Shown here: in pieces, positions 8,901 through 16,825 of the stretch
Numbering within the stretch: position 1 is the first letter of the stretch
Layout: each line of letters starts with the position of its first letter
NCBI GenBank assembly: GCA_964443875.1
Contig: CAYUET010000013.1
Location: 15,627-79,626 of the forward strand
Source: CAYUET01 sp964443875
GTDB taxonomy: Bacteria; Auribacterota; JAFGBW01
Direction: 5' to 3'
DNA: 64,000 nt
Program-made: the position numbers and the translations under genes
Notes under the pieces: generated by a model
Seen by the model: the letters and a program-made list of their open reading frames with translations, nothing else
Databases searched by the model: none
What the model was told of the DNA's origin: nothing

Positions 8901-10275
8901 CAACCAGAAACACCAAAATCATCATCTGATATCTGCGATATTTTCCCGGGATATCAATTCTCCCTAAAATTGTATTTTCCGAATTAAAGACAAAGGCTTT
9001 AAAGGGAAAGAGAGGAAAAAACAAATGAAGCCAGTAGATGGCCACATGACTTCCCTGTTCGTTTACAATCTCCTTATGATGGATAAAACGGAAAAAAAAG
9101 GATTCCTTGGGTATCCCCGCTTTTGTATTCATAAAGAAAAAAGGATCCGCGCCAAGTCTTTCCATGAATTGAATTCCATCCACTGTCTTAATTTTTTTCC
9201 TTATGGCACGAATCTGTCTTTTAGCCTCTTTAACTTCGCCCTTTGCGATAAGCGCCTTAACGGATTTCATAGTCTCCTGAAGCCCCTTTACCTCTTCAAT
9301 TCCCTGGGCGTCAGGTGAAAACCCTTTTACCTCCTCAGCCTTTCTGCTGATTTTTCCGGTATCTCCCTTTTTGGAAAATTGCGGTACAGGAGTTGGTTCT
9401 CCTTTTCCCCGTATTCTCTCATTGAGAATCAGGGCTTTTTCCTTCATCTCGTACTTTTCATATTGTCCAACCAGGGAATCAAGCAGGTTTTCCAGAAGAG
9501 ATTTAATGGAGGTATGATCAAGATAATGCCCTGTTGATAAAAAATCAAAGGGAATTAAAACTTTTTCTTTTAAATCACGGTCAATCTTGGAAAGGGCAGC
9601 CTTGGCCTGAAACTTGGACTTTGCTGATTCGGCTTCTTTCATTACCCCGGTGATTTTAGAAATCTGGTTGTTTAAATACTCATGGATTGATCGGGTAATT
9701 TTCCCCTCGATCTCTTTACGTTGTTCTGGATTAAGATCTGGAAAACCTTCAAGGATTTTCAGATGCTCAAATCCATTCATATGATCATTGCGTTTGAACA
9801 GATCTTCAAGAGATTGCAAGTGAAAACTGAGGATATAAATGAATAGACTTTCACGGATTTTTGAAATAATTTTCAAATCTTCCGGATTATCTTTCTGAAT
9901 TAAAGGACATCTGGAAACCAAAAGAGCAAGCCAGCCCCCTTGTTTCATATGATCAGATAAACTTTGCAAAAGTTCCAGCCAGTCTTTTGAGGAAACTTTT
10001 ACAGCAAGAAATAACTTTTTCAATCTCTCAAGATAATTATCATACGCTTTGTCCCCGAAAAAACCGAAAAGGATCAAAGACTTGAGGCGGTACTGTTTAT
10101 CTTTCACTAAGTTCATTAAATTCTGAACTTTTTCAATCGTATCCCCGCTCTGAGCATATCCTTTTTCTATTCGTGTATACCAGGACTGAAGTGCATTTGC
10201 GATTTCCTGTTCAGAAGAAGCAGGAGTAAGACCTAACTGAAGATAAAGATTATCTTTGAAAAAATCATCATTCAT
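5950..10275 (-). CDS. Giant (1441 aa) membrane protein with J-domain-like N-terminus and long helical-repeat region; function unknown
   Basis: The N-terminus (NLYLQLGLTPASSEQEIANA, about residues 9-28) resembles the first helices of a J-domain, but no HPD tripeptide follows, so DnaK stimulation is unlikely. Residues 30-440 are mainly charged helices, probably cytoplasmic. A single strong membrane segment (MMILVFLVVVFFIFKSFLG) lies near 448-466, after a run of positively charged residues. Residues 470-1441 are helical with loosely TPR-like pieces, for example YFKIQNFEKSMPLLESI and YLGLVFYRLGKSNAFKEYF. By the positive-inside rule the C-terminal thousand residues would face the periplasm, but there is no signal sequence. 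It is monocistronic, flanked by tRNA-Pro(GGG) downstream and tRNA-Pro(TGG) upstream. No enzyme motif was recognised. A scaffold or stress role is only a guess. Confidence 0.75.
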   Translation of the reverse strand: MNDDFFKDNLYLQLGLTPASSEQEIANALQSWYTRIEKGYAQSGDTIEKVQNLMNLVKDKQYRLKSLILFGFFGDKAYDNYLERLKKLFLAVKVSSKDWLELLQSLSDHMKQGGWLALLVSRCPLIQKDNPEDLKIISKIRESLFIYILSFHLQSLEDLFKRNDHMNGFEHLKILEGFPDLNPEQRKEIEGKITRSIHEYLNNQISKITGVMKEAESAKSKFQAKAALSKIDRDLKEKVLIPFDFLSTGHYLDHTSIKSLLENLLDSLVGQYEKYEMKEKALILNERIRGKGEPTPVPQFSKKGDTGKISRKAEEVKGFSPDAQGIEEVKGLQETMKSVKALIAKGEVKEAKRQIRAIRKKIKTVDGIQFMERLGADPFFFMNTKAGIPKESFFFRFIHHKEIVNEQGSHVAIYWLHLFFPLFPFKAFVFNSENTILGRIDIPGKYRRYQMMILVFLVVVFFIFKSFLGMRPSESDCADYSIRTQMKEMDSISISPKEKLNKLILMFRRQEVRLPDSVTSEVLNRFCAVFDELLISYKKKNRLDLFVLEIGSRLSEIPPALRKRILQVGSSKMVYFFKHMDFKPVSLFKWYTLAGSRQTRNLLCEGFVIYALNKGDSKLIFQGLKYAKQVKAKFKAKTIQSLIKMKMITEEEVISLSQSLDQLSFETIETIILKIWDLSTPYYDSQALDIVDLIGNKYPDLRLDLLRIILDKNKNSVYPWGKELLNFKYPEIDKRVKLVLSHQLVKNGKIDEMLRVAGSIPSLPENEKLYFLRIPILFYQNEFSQIIQFLETKKLTRNLDDFYKTILGISYFKIQNFEKSMPLLESIINEHFKPYCSIWAELNKRKKILNDYLNEQISSKKGKYEAIGRKIYLIQKDEEAARVKKDYIDEEIRKDFNIMSLQQQLSEKQYIYDAFFTFMDSKIKTLNPEQLRIARDYLLSFRDYCMDYNTEIYLGLVFYRLGKSNAFKEYFEVIEQKCLKEKVFLPLLQLLQIYKDLNALDPMTSLAKAMVKKCDDEAIMTKVIHKMLDLSDLTEDKIYWLERLKKRSPVDEIKLLLYKIEQEQAKGGERYISALKQMDTISENDFGIHNLELLSQLGFHFYRHYLAEGNKNSLLKSRVCFDRAVRLNPKNIKLLNSYLSVLWMNALETIISSSNLYLLSDNYCFPITEYIEDHFLAQETDRLFDCLNSSADFILFNKLLNRVLENHADIVVPPGFFHIIRSSRCHFIFPDLNKFVDDLKTTSYEDFWGIASFRSPQAKISFYTKTVDETKKIFDRTPENDLKHYPDAFFNWAEAQLRLWKNNSDNLRMTFMKMLEKAEYCNQLNPSVKAKRVIMDIKVCRLANWYDPNKERVFKESPGWVIRKAVLNGQQLKSDEYEGILKDLQSIYNAYLPFIHEDLLLIGSLTDKFKYKKNKNLKNAIEMELHLNPESSRREILKKLL

Positions 10276-10342
10276 AGAATGTTAATTATATAGGAACTTT
10301 ACAGGAAAAAAAAGATTAATTTAAGCATTTAAAAAAGAAAAA

Positions 10343-10415
10343 TCGGGGTAGCAGGACTTGAACCTGCAATATCCTGCTCCCAAAGCAGGCGGAATAGCCA
10401 TTATCCTATACCCCG
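10343..10415 (-). tRNA. tRNA-Pro (TGG anticodon)
   Basis: On the minus strand CGGGGTA pairs with TACCCCG and A73 follows. The D arm is GGA/TCC with a TAATGGCTAT loop, the anticodon arm CCTGC/GCAGG encloses TTTGGGA (anticodon TGG), and the T arm GCAGG/CCTGC encloses TTCAAGT. The gene is 73 nt with no encoded CCA. The GGA/TCC D stem differs from the GCG-type D stem of the GGG isoacceptor 4.5 kb away. Confidence 0.92.
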
Positions 10416-10460
10416 ATTAAGTGCAGTAATAAAGACGAGTCTGACAGGTTTGTCAACAAT

Positions 10461-11556
10461 TTACTTCTTCCATTTCAAAAAAGCGTCTATAAAAAGATCA
10501 ATTTCTCCATCCATAACAGCCTGAACATTACCGGTTTCCTCTTTAGTCCGGTGATCCTTCACCATCTGGTAAGGGGTAAAAACATAGGAACGTATCTGAC
10601 TACCCCAGCCGATGTCCTGTTTTTCACCATATTCCTTATTTTGTTCGGCTTTTTTATCATTTTCAATTTTCTCATAAAGTTTTGCCTTGAGAATTCTTAA
10701 TGCAGTGGCCTTGTTTTTATGCTGAGAACGCTCAGACTGGCAGGTCACAATAATATTTGAAGGGATATGAGTAATCCGGACAGCTGAATCCGTTGTATTG
10801 ATATGCTGCCCCCCTGCTCCGCTGGAACGGAAGGTGTCAATTTTCAGCTCTTCTTCCTTGATTTCAATTTTTATATCATCGTTCAGTTCCGCGGATACGG
10901 CAACCGAAGCAAAAGATGTATGTCTGCGGCTGTTGGAATCAAAAGGCGAAATCCGCACAAGCCTGTGCACCCCGATTTCCGCTTTCATAAAGCCAAAAGC
11001 ATTCCTGCCCTTGATTAAAAAAGTCGTATTTTTAATACCCGCTTCTTCCCCGGGTAAAAGGTCAAACATTTCCGTTTTATAGCCTCGTATATCCGCCCAG
11101 CGCTGATACATACGCAAAAGCATGCTGACCCAGTCACAGGATTCAGTACCGCCTGCCCCGGCATTGATACTCACAATCGCATTGCAGGAATCAAATTTTC
11201 CGTTGAGTTTGGCCTTAAGCTCATTCTCAACCAGTTCTTTTTCAAAAAGAGCAATTTCGCTTTCAAATTCCAGCAGATGTTCCTCGTCATTTTCCTCTTT
11301 CAGCATTTGAAAATATTCAATGTAATCAAGCATTTCATTCGTCATTTTCTGATAAGGGCCCACAATTACCTTGATTTCTGAAAGTCTCGAAACCGTCTGC
11401 TGGGCCTTTTCCCTGTTATCCCAGAATCCGGGATTCGTCAGCTCCTGTTCAATCTGCTGAGACTCATGAAGCAAGCCCTGTATGTCAAAGAAACCTCCCG
11501 AGTTCATCAACTCTCACCTGGTATTCCCTGATTTTATCTTCCAATAAAAAATCCAT
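10461..11556 (-). CDS. prfB: Peptide chain release factor 2, read through a programmed +1 frameshift
   Basis: The gene begins at ATG 11556 behind AAGGATAC and encodes 23 residues (MDFLLEDKIREYQVRVDELG, then RFL) before an in-frame TGA at 11487-11485. A shift to the +1 frame at CTTTGAC continues with DIQGLLHES and the whole RF2 body, for a total of about 364 residues. The body has the GGQ motif (SSGAGGQHINTTDSAVRITH) and the RF2-type codon-recognition loop (SPFDSNSRRHTSF; the SPF tripeptide of RF2 is visible). RF2 releases peptides at UGA and UAA and autoregulates through this UGA. The upstream gene yqeY ends 13 bases before the start. An annotation starting at 11510 would miss the true N-terminus. 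Confidence 0.95.
11484..11499 (-). promoter_or_regulatory. prfB: prfB programmed +1 frameshift signal
   Basis: In mRNA sense the order is GGGAGG (11499-11494), TTT, then CTTTGAC (11490-11484). The anti-Shine-Dalgarno-binding hexamer stands three bases before the CTT slippery codon, as in the E. coli prfB site. This spacing is what drives slippage of tRNA-Leu at the poorly terminated UGA-C context. All three elements are intact. Confidence 0.95.
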
Positions 11557-11569
11557 CGTATCCTTTTTC

Positions 11570-12016
11570 CTATTTTAAAATAGAGGCGATAATCATTTGA
11601 ATTTCTTTTCCATCCGCACGGCCCCCTGTCTTAGCCAGGGCGAGCTTTATTGCCTGTCCCATCTGCTTTTTTTCAGAAAAACCATTTTCTTTGATAACCG
11701 TATCCACAATACTTTTCAGTTCTTCGTGTGTAATCTGAGCGGGAAGATACTTCATTAAAATGGCATTTTCCAGCTTTTCCTTGTCAGCCAGATCATTTCT
11801 TTTGGCATCCGTATATTGCTGAATGGAATCATTCCTCTGCTTGATCATCTTCTTCATGACTGCAAAACAATCTTCATCGGTTAAAATTTCAAGTTTTTTC
11901 TCAATCTGATAATATTTTACCTGAGATTTAAACTGCCTGAGTACATCCAGCGTCAGCTGATTTTTTTCCTTCATGGCATTTTTCAAATCTTCTGTAATCT
12001 GACTTTCCAGACTCAT
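11570..12016 (-). CDS. GatB/YqeY domain protein
   Basis: A 148-residue protein matching the YqeY family over its full length: an N-terminal helix bundle with LTLDVLRQFKSQVKYYQIEK, a central QRNDSIQQYTDAKRNDLADKE motif region, and the C-terminal helical tail GRADGKEIQMII that resembles the GatB tail and binds tRNA-like helices. Its exact role in cells is unclear; it is often linked to tRNA-dependent amidation or stress. The stop TAG lies 13 bases before the prfB start and the ribosome site of prfB overlaps this gap, so the two are probably cotranscribed. The start is preceded by AAGGAGGATG, a strong ribosome site. Confidence 0.88.
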   Translation of the reverse strand: MSLESQITEDLKNAMKEKNQLTLDVLRQFKSQVKYYQIEKKLEILTDEDCFAVMKKMIKQRNDSIQQYTDAKRNDLADKEKLENAILMKYLPAQITHEELKSIVDTVIKENGFSEKKQMGQAIKLALAKTGGRADGKEIQMIIASILK

Positions 12017-12207
12017 ACATCCTCCTTAAGCTATTCGTCTACACCGTAATTTGTTGTAAGAACATAATGGTGTATATTTTTATTTAGAGTATAAAAAAAA
12101 ACTTCTGTAAAGAAGATTAAAAAATTTAAAAAAATTCTCCTGAAAAATCATTCCAAAATTGAGAGCGGAGGATCAATCGAAAAAAGCATTTAATATAAAG
12201 TTAAAAA

Positions 12208-12639
12208 TCAAAAACGGATTCTTTTTTTTAATATCTGGTAAGCCTGAGTGATCTCTTCAATCTTTTGAGAAGCCCTACTTTCCTCAGGTTTTCCCCGGTA
12301 TAAATCCGGGTGATAGAGTTTCACTAGTTTCCTGTAGGACTGGACAATCTTCTCCCTTCCAGCGCCGACTCTTACTCCTAAAATTCTATAGGCCTTAATC
12401 AGCTCGCGGCTCTCGTCATTTCTGTTTTCATGCGCAGCCCTTTCATTTTTCTCATCATCCTTCTCTTTTTCATACCGGGTAAACAAATTATCGAGTTGCC
12501 GATTAAGCTTTATTTTTTTTAATTTGTCCGATATAGATATAAAAAGTAAAAAAAGAGGCAGGGAAACAAAAATCCAGAAGGGATTCTGTTCCAAAAACAG
12601 TTTCACCGCATTATAAATGATAGTTGAACTTTCAAACAT
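12208..12639 (-). CDS. Membrane-anchored J-domain protein (DnaJ-like)
   Basis: About 143 residues from ATG 12639; a TTG six codons upstream would extend it to 12657 and overlap the divergent gene. One membrane segment (FWIFVSLPLFLLFISI, about residues 20-36) is followed by a charged linker. A C-terminal J-domain (about residues 78-143) contains YRILGVRVGAGREKIVQSYR and the intact HPDLY motif that stimulates DnaK-type ATPases. It therefore has an inverted layout (membrane helix first, J-domain last) and is probably cytoplasmic-facing, recruiting DnaK to a membrane client. It diverges from a small membrane protein/dsbD pair with start codons only a few bases apart. Confidence 0.85.
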   Translation of the reverse strand: MFESSTIIYNAVKLFLEQNPFWIFVSLPLFLLFISISDKLKKIKLNRQLDNLFTRYEKEKDDEKNERAAHENRNDESRELIKAYRILGVRVGAGREKIVQSYRKLVKLYHPDLYRGKPEESRASQKIEEITQAYQILKKRIRF

Positions 12640-12644
12640 CGCAG

Positions 12645-12890
12645 ATGGATATGTCAAAAAATAAAAACAAAATCCAGCAGAATTATCAGGCCCTGGTGTT
12701 TATCATTCATTCTTGCGCCGCAGCCCTATTTTTAATTCTGCTCTATGAAAAAACATGCTCTCTTTTCAAGCTGAATCTGCCATGCCCTGATTTTTCAGAC
12801 GGACACTACCTGAGCTTTCTTCTGATACTTGGCTTTGCCTATTTCAGACTATACTGGGATTATATCAAAAATAAACGATGGAACTCCTGA
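12645..12890 (+). CDS. Small two-helix membrane protein coupled to dsbD
   Basis: About 81 residues from ATG 12645 (a second ATG at 12651 is equally possible). Two hydrophobic segments, LVFIIHSCAAALFLILLY and YLSFLLILGFAYFRLYWDY, flank a short loop with CSLFKLNLPCPDF, so there are three Cys in total that could face the periplasm. The stop TGA overlaps the dsbD start (TGATG at 12888-12892), a classic translational coupling arrangement. I do not recognise a family. The context suggests an accessory of the thiol-redox system, which is inference only. Confidence 0.55.
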   Translation: MDMSKNKNKIQQNYQALVFIIHSCAAALFLILLYEKTCSLFKLNLPCPDFSDGHYLSFLLILGFAYFRLYWDYIKNKRWNS

Positions 12891-14608
12891 TGAAAAAAAA
12901 TTCCACACACTCAACTTTTTCAAAACTGACTTTCTTTTTATTTCTGTTTTTTTTTCTGGCCTCTCTTCATGCTGAAGAAACATTTCAGGTAACCGCCTCC
13001 CTTGAAAAAAACTCCGACTCTGAACCTGTTCTTATTATTTCCTTCAATCCCACTACCGGATATTTCTATGCGGATAAAATCAAGGTTGACATTGTGACTC
13101 CTGAAGAAACAACCCTCGAAGAAATGCCTTCCCCGACTCCTTCCAAAAAGCAGGATCCTTTTTTAAAACAGGAAATCCTGGTTTACGAAACCCCTTTTCT
13201 CAAACGCTATAAAATGAACAAGTTCGCCCTTGATCAGGTTCTTTCTATAAAAGTACGCTATCAGGGATGTGAAAAAGACACCTGCTATCTGCCCGAAACA
13301 AAAAAATTCAAACTCACCATAAAAGGACCTTTAGAACCCGAATATGCTCTCCAAAAAAAATCCCTACCCCAAAGCCAAGGACAAATCCCCCCCAAAAAAC
13401 AAACCGAAAAAATAACTCAGGCGGCGGATCCTGCCGTTCCAATCCTTTCTGAAAAATGGATAGCATCGGTAAAAGATTTTAAAGTACAGTTCAAAATGGT
13501 CGGATACATCCGTGCAGACGAATTCATAGAAACCATGAAAAATCCCTCCTCCCTCAATAAATTTGACTTCAGTGACATCATCAAACGGAAAGGCCTGGTC
13601 CTTTCGATTATTCTTATTTTACTGGGCGGAGCAGCCCTTAATCTTACCCCTTGTGTTCTACCCATGATCCCTATCAACATTGCCATTATCGGAGCTGGAG
13701 TTCATTCCAGCTCCCGTTTTTACGGCTTCCTACGGGGACTGATTTACGGAGCCGGAATCGCGCTGTCATACGGAATTCTGGGTCTTACCGTCATATTCAG
13801 CGGGGCAACCTTCGGCATGATCAACTCAAGCCCCTGGTTCAATGCCTTTATTTCCATTGTTTTCATCATGCTCTCACTTGCCATGTTCGGAAGATTCAAT
13901 CTGGATTTCTCCCGGTACCAGCCCGATCTCATCTCCCAGCGAAAAAAAAGCGGCTGGCTTCTTCCTTTGATCATGGGGGCCTTATCCGCCCTGCTTGCAG
14001 GCGCCTGCGTGGCTCCCGTCGTCATAGCCGTACTTCTGCTCTCCTCGCAGCTTTATGCGGAAGGCCAGTATTTTGGTCTTTTTCTTCCCTTTGTTTTAGG
14101 TCTTGGAATGGCATCCCCCTGGCCCTTTGCCGGAGCAGGAATCTCCTTTCTTCCCAAACCCGGCGACTGGATGGAAAACGTAAAAAAAACATTTGCCTTC
14201 ATTATTCTCCTCTTTGCTGCATATTACGGATATGAATCCTATAATTTATTTAAGAACGATTCCGCAAGCATCCGGAAACACCCGGTTACATTGCTCGAAC
14301 AAGGATGGTTCCCCACCCTGGAAGAAGGATTTCAGAAAGCCGCTGAATCCAATAAGCCTGTATTTCTCGATTTCTATGCATCCTGGTGCAAAAACTGTGT
14401 TGCCATGGAAAAAACGACATTTATAAATGAAAAAGTAATTGAACATCTGAGTACTTACATCAAAATCAAATTATCTTGCGAATATCCGAACGATCCCGCG
14501 ACAAAAAAAATTCTGGAATACTTTGGGGTAATAGGGCTTCCCACCTTTATTGTTTTGAAAAAAAATAATCCGCTGCCCCTGCCTGCTGAAAAAAATTCAA
14601 ATTCCTGA
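12890..14608 (+). CDS. dsbD: Thiol:disulfide interchange protein DsbD, C-terminus possibly frame-broken
   Basis: The start ATG 12890 gives a normal signal peptide (MKKNSTHSTFSK, then a hydrophobic run, cut near HAEE); an ATG at 12878 would spoil it. The order is DsbD-alpha domain with GCEKDTCYLPE (catalytic Cys pair, about residues 125-135), a Pro/Lys-rich linker, the CcdA-like membrane domain (about 235-440) with LNLTPCVLPMIPIN and LAGACVAPVV carrying the two membrane Cys, and a thioredoxin domain with YASWCKNC (CxxC near 500). The protein passes electrons from cytoplasmic thioredoxin to the periplasm. It ends right after GLPTFIVLKK, so the last strand and helix of the thioredoxin fold are missing. 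Removing one A from the A7 run near 14590-14595 would restore a plausible end, EKIQIPDRLPLSEKLF, with stop at 14637-14639. Confidence 0.9.
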   Translation: MKKNSTHSTFSKLTFFLFLFFFLASLHAEETFQVTASLEKNSDSEPVLIISFNPTTGYFYADKIKVDIVTPEETTLEEMPSPTPSKKQDPFLKQEILVYETPFLKRYKMNKFALDQVLSIKVRYQGCEKDTCYLPETKKFKLTIKGPLEPEYALQKKSLPQSQGQIPPKKQTEKITQAADPAVPILSEKWIASVKDFKVQFKMVGYIRADEFIETMKNPSSLNKFDFSDIIKRKGLVLSIILILLGGAALNLTPCVLPMIPINIAIIGAGVHSSSRFYGFLRGLIYGAGIALSYGILGLTVIFSGATFGMINSSPWFNAFISIVFIMLSLAMFGRFNLDFSRYQPDLISQRKKSGWLLPLIMGALSALLAGACVAPVVIAVLLLSSQLYAEGQYFGLFLPFVLGLGMASPWPFAGAGISFLPKPGDWMENVKKTFAFIILLFAAYYGYESYNLFKNDSASIRKHPVTLLEQGWFPTLEEGFQKAAESNKPVFLDFYASWCKNCVAMEKTTFINEKVIEHLSTYIKIKLSCEYPNDPATKKILEYFGVIGLPTFIVLKKNNPLPLPAEKNSNS

Positions 14609-14630
14609 CAGACTTCCCCTCTCAGAAAAA

Positions 14631-14960
14631 CTATTTTAATCCTTTAACCAGAATAGATGAAGCAGAGGCCTGAATATTTTTTCCGACCTTTTTATCCCCG
14701 GCCAATTTTTTGATATAACTTAATAAAGAATAACCCATAAGAGGATAAATTCCCAATCCGGCAAAAGTCAGGGATTTCTGAAGACCATTTAAAGTTTTAA
14801 TATAATGTTGATCCGTCACAAAACAAATCATGATAAAATGAAAATATTCCTTCATCATCCAAAGCAGCGCTATTACGCATACAAGCACAAGAGAAAAGGT
14901 GCCCGCACTATTAAAATAATGCCTGAATTTCTCAAAACGAAGTTCAATTTTGTGCATCAT
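14631..14960 (-). CDS. Small two-helix membrane protein, function unknown
   Basis: A 109-residue protein preceded by GGGAGATGAA, a good ribosome site, which supports it as a real gene. Hydrophobic segments lie at about residues 20-37 (TFSLVLVCVIALLWMM) and 62-82 (KSLTFAGLGIYPLMGYSLL). The C-terminus is Lys-rich (KKLAGDKKVGKNIQ). It is convergent with dsbD, and its stop falls inside the possible extended dsbD end. No family was recognised. Confidence 0.55.
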   Translation of the reverse strand: MMHKIELRFEKFRHYFNSAGTFSLVLVCVIALLWMMKEYFHFIMICFVTDQHYIKTLNGLQKSLTFAGLGIYPLMGYSLLSYIKKLAGDKKVGKNIQASASSILVKGLK

Positions 14961-15180
14961 TTCATCTCCCTGTTCATTTTTGATACATTTTTTCGCATTT
15001 TGATATGAACAGAAATGAAATTATGCATATCGCATTCCAGGGATCATTCCATCCAGCCCCTTCTTTTACGTATTTAACTCCTATAATAAACATGGAATAA
15101 ACAAATACTATTCGCTATACTCTATAAATCAGACTCCAATCTTTAATTTCAAAAAATTGAATCCGTAATGAGGATTTCAT

Positions 15181-16623
15181 ATGAGATTAAATCTGAAACA
15201 AAAAATTATTCTGTATTCGATACTGACTAATTTGATTATTGCTTTGTCCATAGGCTGCGCACTTTATAAATATGCAGGGGAATTATATTACAAAGCATTT
15301 CTCGAAAGTAAGGAGTCCCTTGCACGATCAATAGCACTGAGTATTGATGGAGATAAACACAAAAGCTTAACCACCCTGGAATCAAATAAAGACCCTGAAT
15401 ACCAGAAATATCTGAATTACCTGAATAAAATCAAGTGTCAGGAAAAATATATCACCTATCTTTTCACCCTTAATTACGATCAGGGAAAAGACAGACTCAC
15501 TTACATTGTGGATGCAGATATTCTGACATCAGACACCATCTGGATTACAACAGAATTTTTTGGCTTAGCACTTTCTATTGGAAAAGATAACAAAATCGCT
15601 GTTAAATACAACGAAATCATTTATACAAAGAACTTCGATATTTTTATAGGACGTGACAAACTCCGGCTTACAATTGCTGAAAACGGAACGCTCTATCTCG
15701 GAGATAAAGAATTTGTTAAAATAACATCCAAAACACCTCTTATGCTGGAAGCCTTCGGAAAAAGGCTGAACATCAATGAACGCGAACTTTATTCCGAAAT
15801 AACCCTCAATAACAAACCCATGGAATTATACTGCTCCTTCACCGCAAATGGAGAATCCGAGAGTATGCCCGGAGAATTTTATGCTGAATCTAAAAACATA
15901 GTTGAACGCTGCAAACAGATCATTAAAAGCGAAGAGAACACCATCATCAGGAGGGAGGCTCAGACAAGCATTTATGGACTTAATACTTCAACAGTCTATG
16001 GGATCATCAAAGACAGCAAAGGAAAGGCGAATGGGCTTGTAGTGATCGAATTGTTTTACCGGGAAATTTCAAATTTCAAAAGATCAATTTTATGGATATT
16101 TTTGCTTGTATCCCTTATTACATTTATTGTTACAATATCGATCACCTCCCTATTTTCAAAATACATCATTATTCCGATAAACATCCTTACTTATGGGGCA
16201 AAACAGGTTGGCGGTGGAAACCTGGACTATAAAATCGAAGTAAAAAGAACCGATGAATTCGGCGTACTGGGAAACACCTTTAACCAGATGGTCGCCAACC
16301 TTAAAAAAGCCTACCTTGAAAATAAACAGACAAATGAAGAACTCAATGAATTCAAAAATAATCTTGAAAAACTTGTGCAAGAAAGAACCCTGCAATTAAA
16401 TAAATCAAACTCAAAGTTGGGGACAGCACTTACAGAAGTAAAAAGCCTCAAAGGACTCCTTCCGATCTGCTCCTCCTGCAATAATATCCGTGACGATACA
16501 GGAACCTGGACCCATCTTGAATCCTATATCAGAGCCCATTCCCAGGCGGAATTCAGCCATGGAATCTGTCCGGACTGTGCCCGTAAACTGTATCCCGAAA
16601 TGTATAAAAATAAGCCGGTTTAA
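15181..16623 (+). CDS. HAMP-domain membrane sensor with a C-terminal Cys-rich (putative zinc) domain and no kinase
   Basis: A 480-residue protein. A first membrane helix (about 9-28), a periplasmic sensor region (about 30-300, no recognised fold), a second helix (about 302-324) and a HAMP domain (about 325-378, with the TDEFGVLGNTFNQM signature) are followed by a coiled coil (380-420). The tail reads KGLLPICSSCNNIRDDTG, then ESYIRAHSQAEFSHGICPDC ending in ARKLYP; four Cys in CxxC pairs near residues 430-433 and 463-466 suggest zinc binding. This tail is common at the end of deltaproteobacterial response regulators and histidine kinases. Here it is the only output module, with no histidine kinase, cyclase or methyl-accepting domain. 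The ribosome site GAGGA lies 8 bases before the ATG. Confidence 0.8.
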   Translation: MRLNLKQKIILYSILTNLIIALSIGCALYKYAGELYYKAFLESKESLARSIALSIDGDKHKSLTTLESNKDPEYQKYLNYLNKIKCQEKYITYLFTLNYDQGKDRLTYIVDADILTSDTIWITTEFFGLALSIGKDNKIAVKYNEIIYTKNFDIFIGRDKLRLTIAENGTLYLGDKEFVKITSKTPLMLEAFGKRLNINERELYSEITLNNKPMELYCSFTANGESESMPGEFYAESKNIVERCKQIIKSEENTIIRREAQTSIYGLNTSTVYGIIKDSKGKANGLVVIELFYREISNFKRSILWIFLLVSLITFIVTISITSLFSKYIIIPINILTYGAKQVGGGNLDYKIEVKRTDEFGVLGNTFNQMVANLKKAYLENKQTNEELNEFKNNLEKLVQERTLQLNKSNSKLGTALTEVKSLKGLLPICSSCNNIRDDTGTWTHLESYIRAHSQAEFSHGICPDCARKLYPEMYKNKPV

Positions 16624-16825
16624 TTGATACACCCCTTGATTCTACGGATATTCGCGAGGATATTTAAGGATTGTTTTAAGAGGAACAATTTGGAAATATT
16701 TTTGAATAAGTAATAAACCCTTTAAATATTTTATTCAATCTCAATATCCCCTCTCTTCCTACTCCCAATGAATCATGTTGAAATGATTTACATTGCAAAC
16801 ATTTTTTGGGATAATGACATAAATT

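Noticed and set aside
12624..12644. TTG start for the small membrane protein before dsbD
   Set aside because: It would overlap the start of the divergent J-protein gene. ATG 12645 or 12651 avoids most of this.
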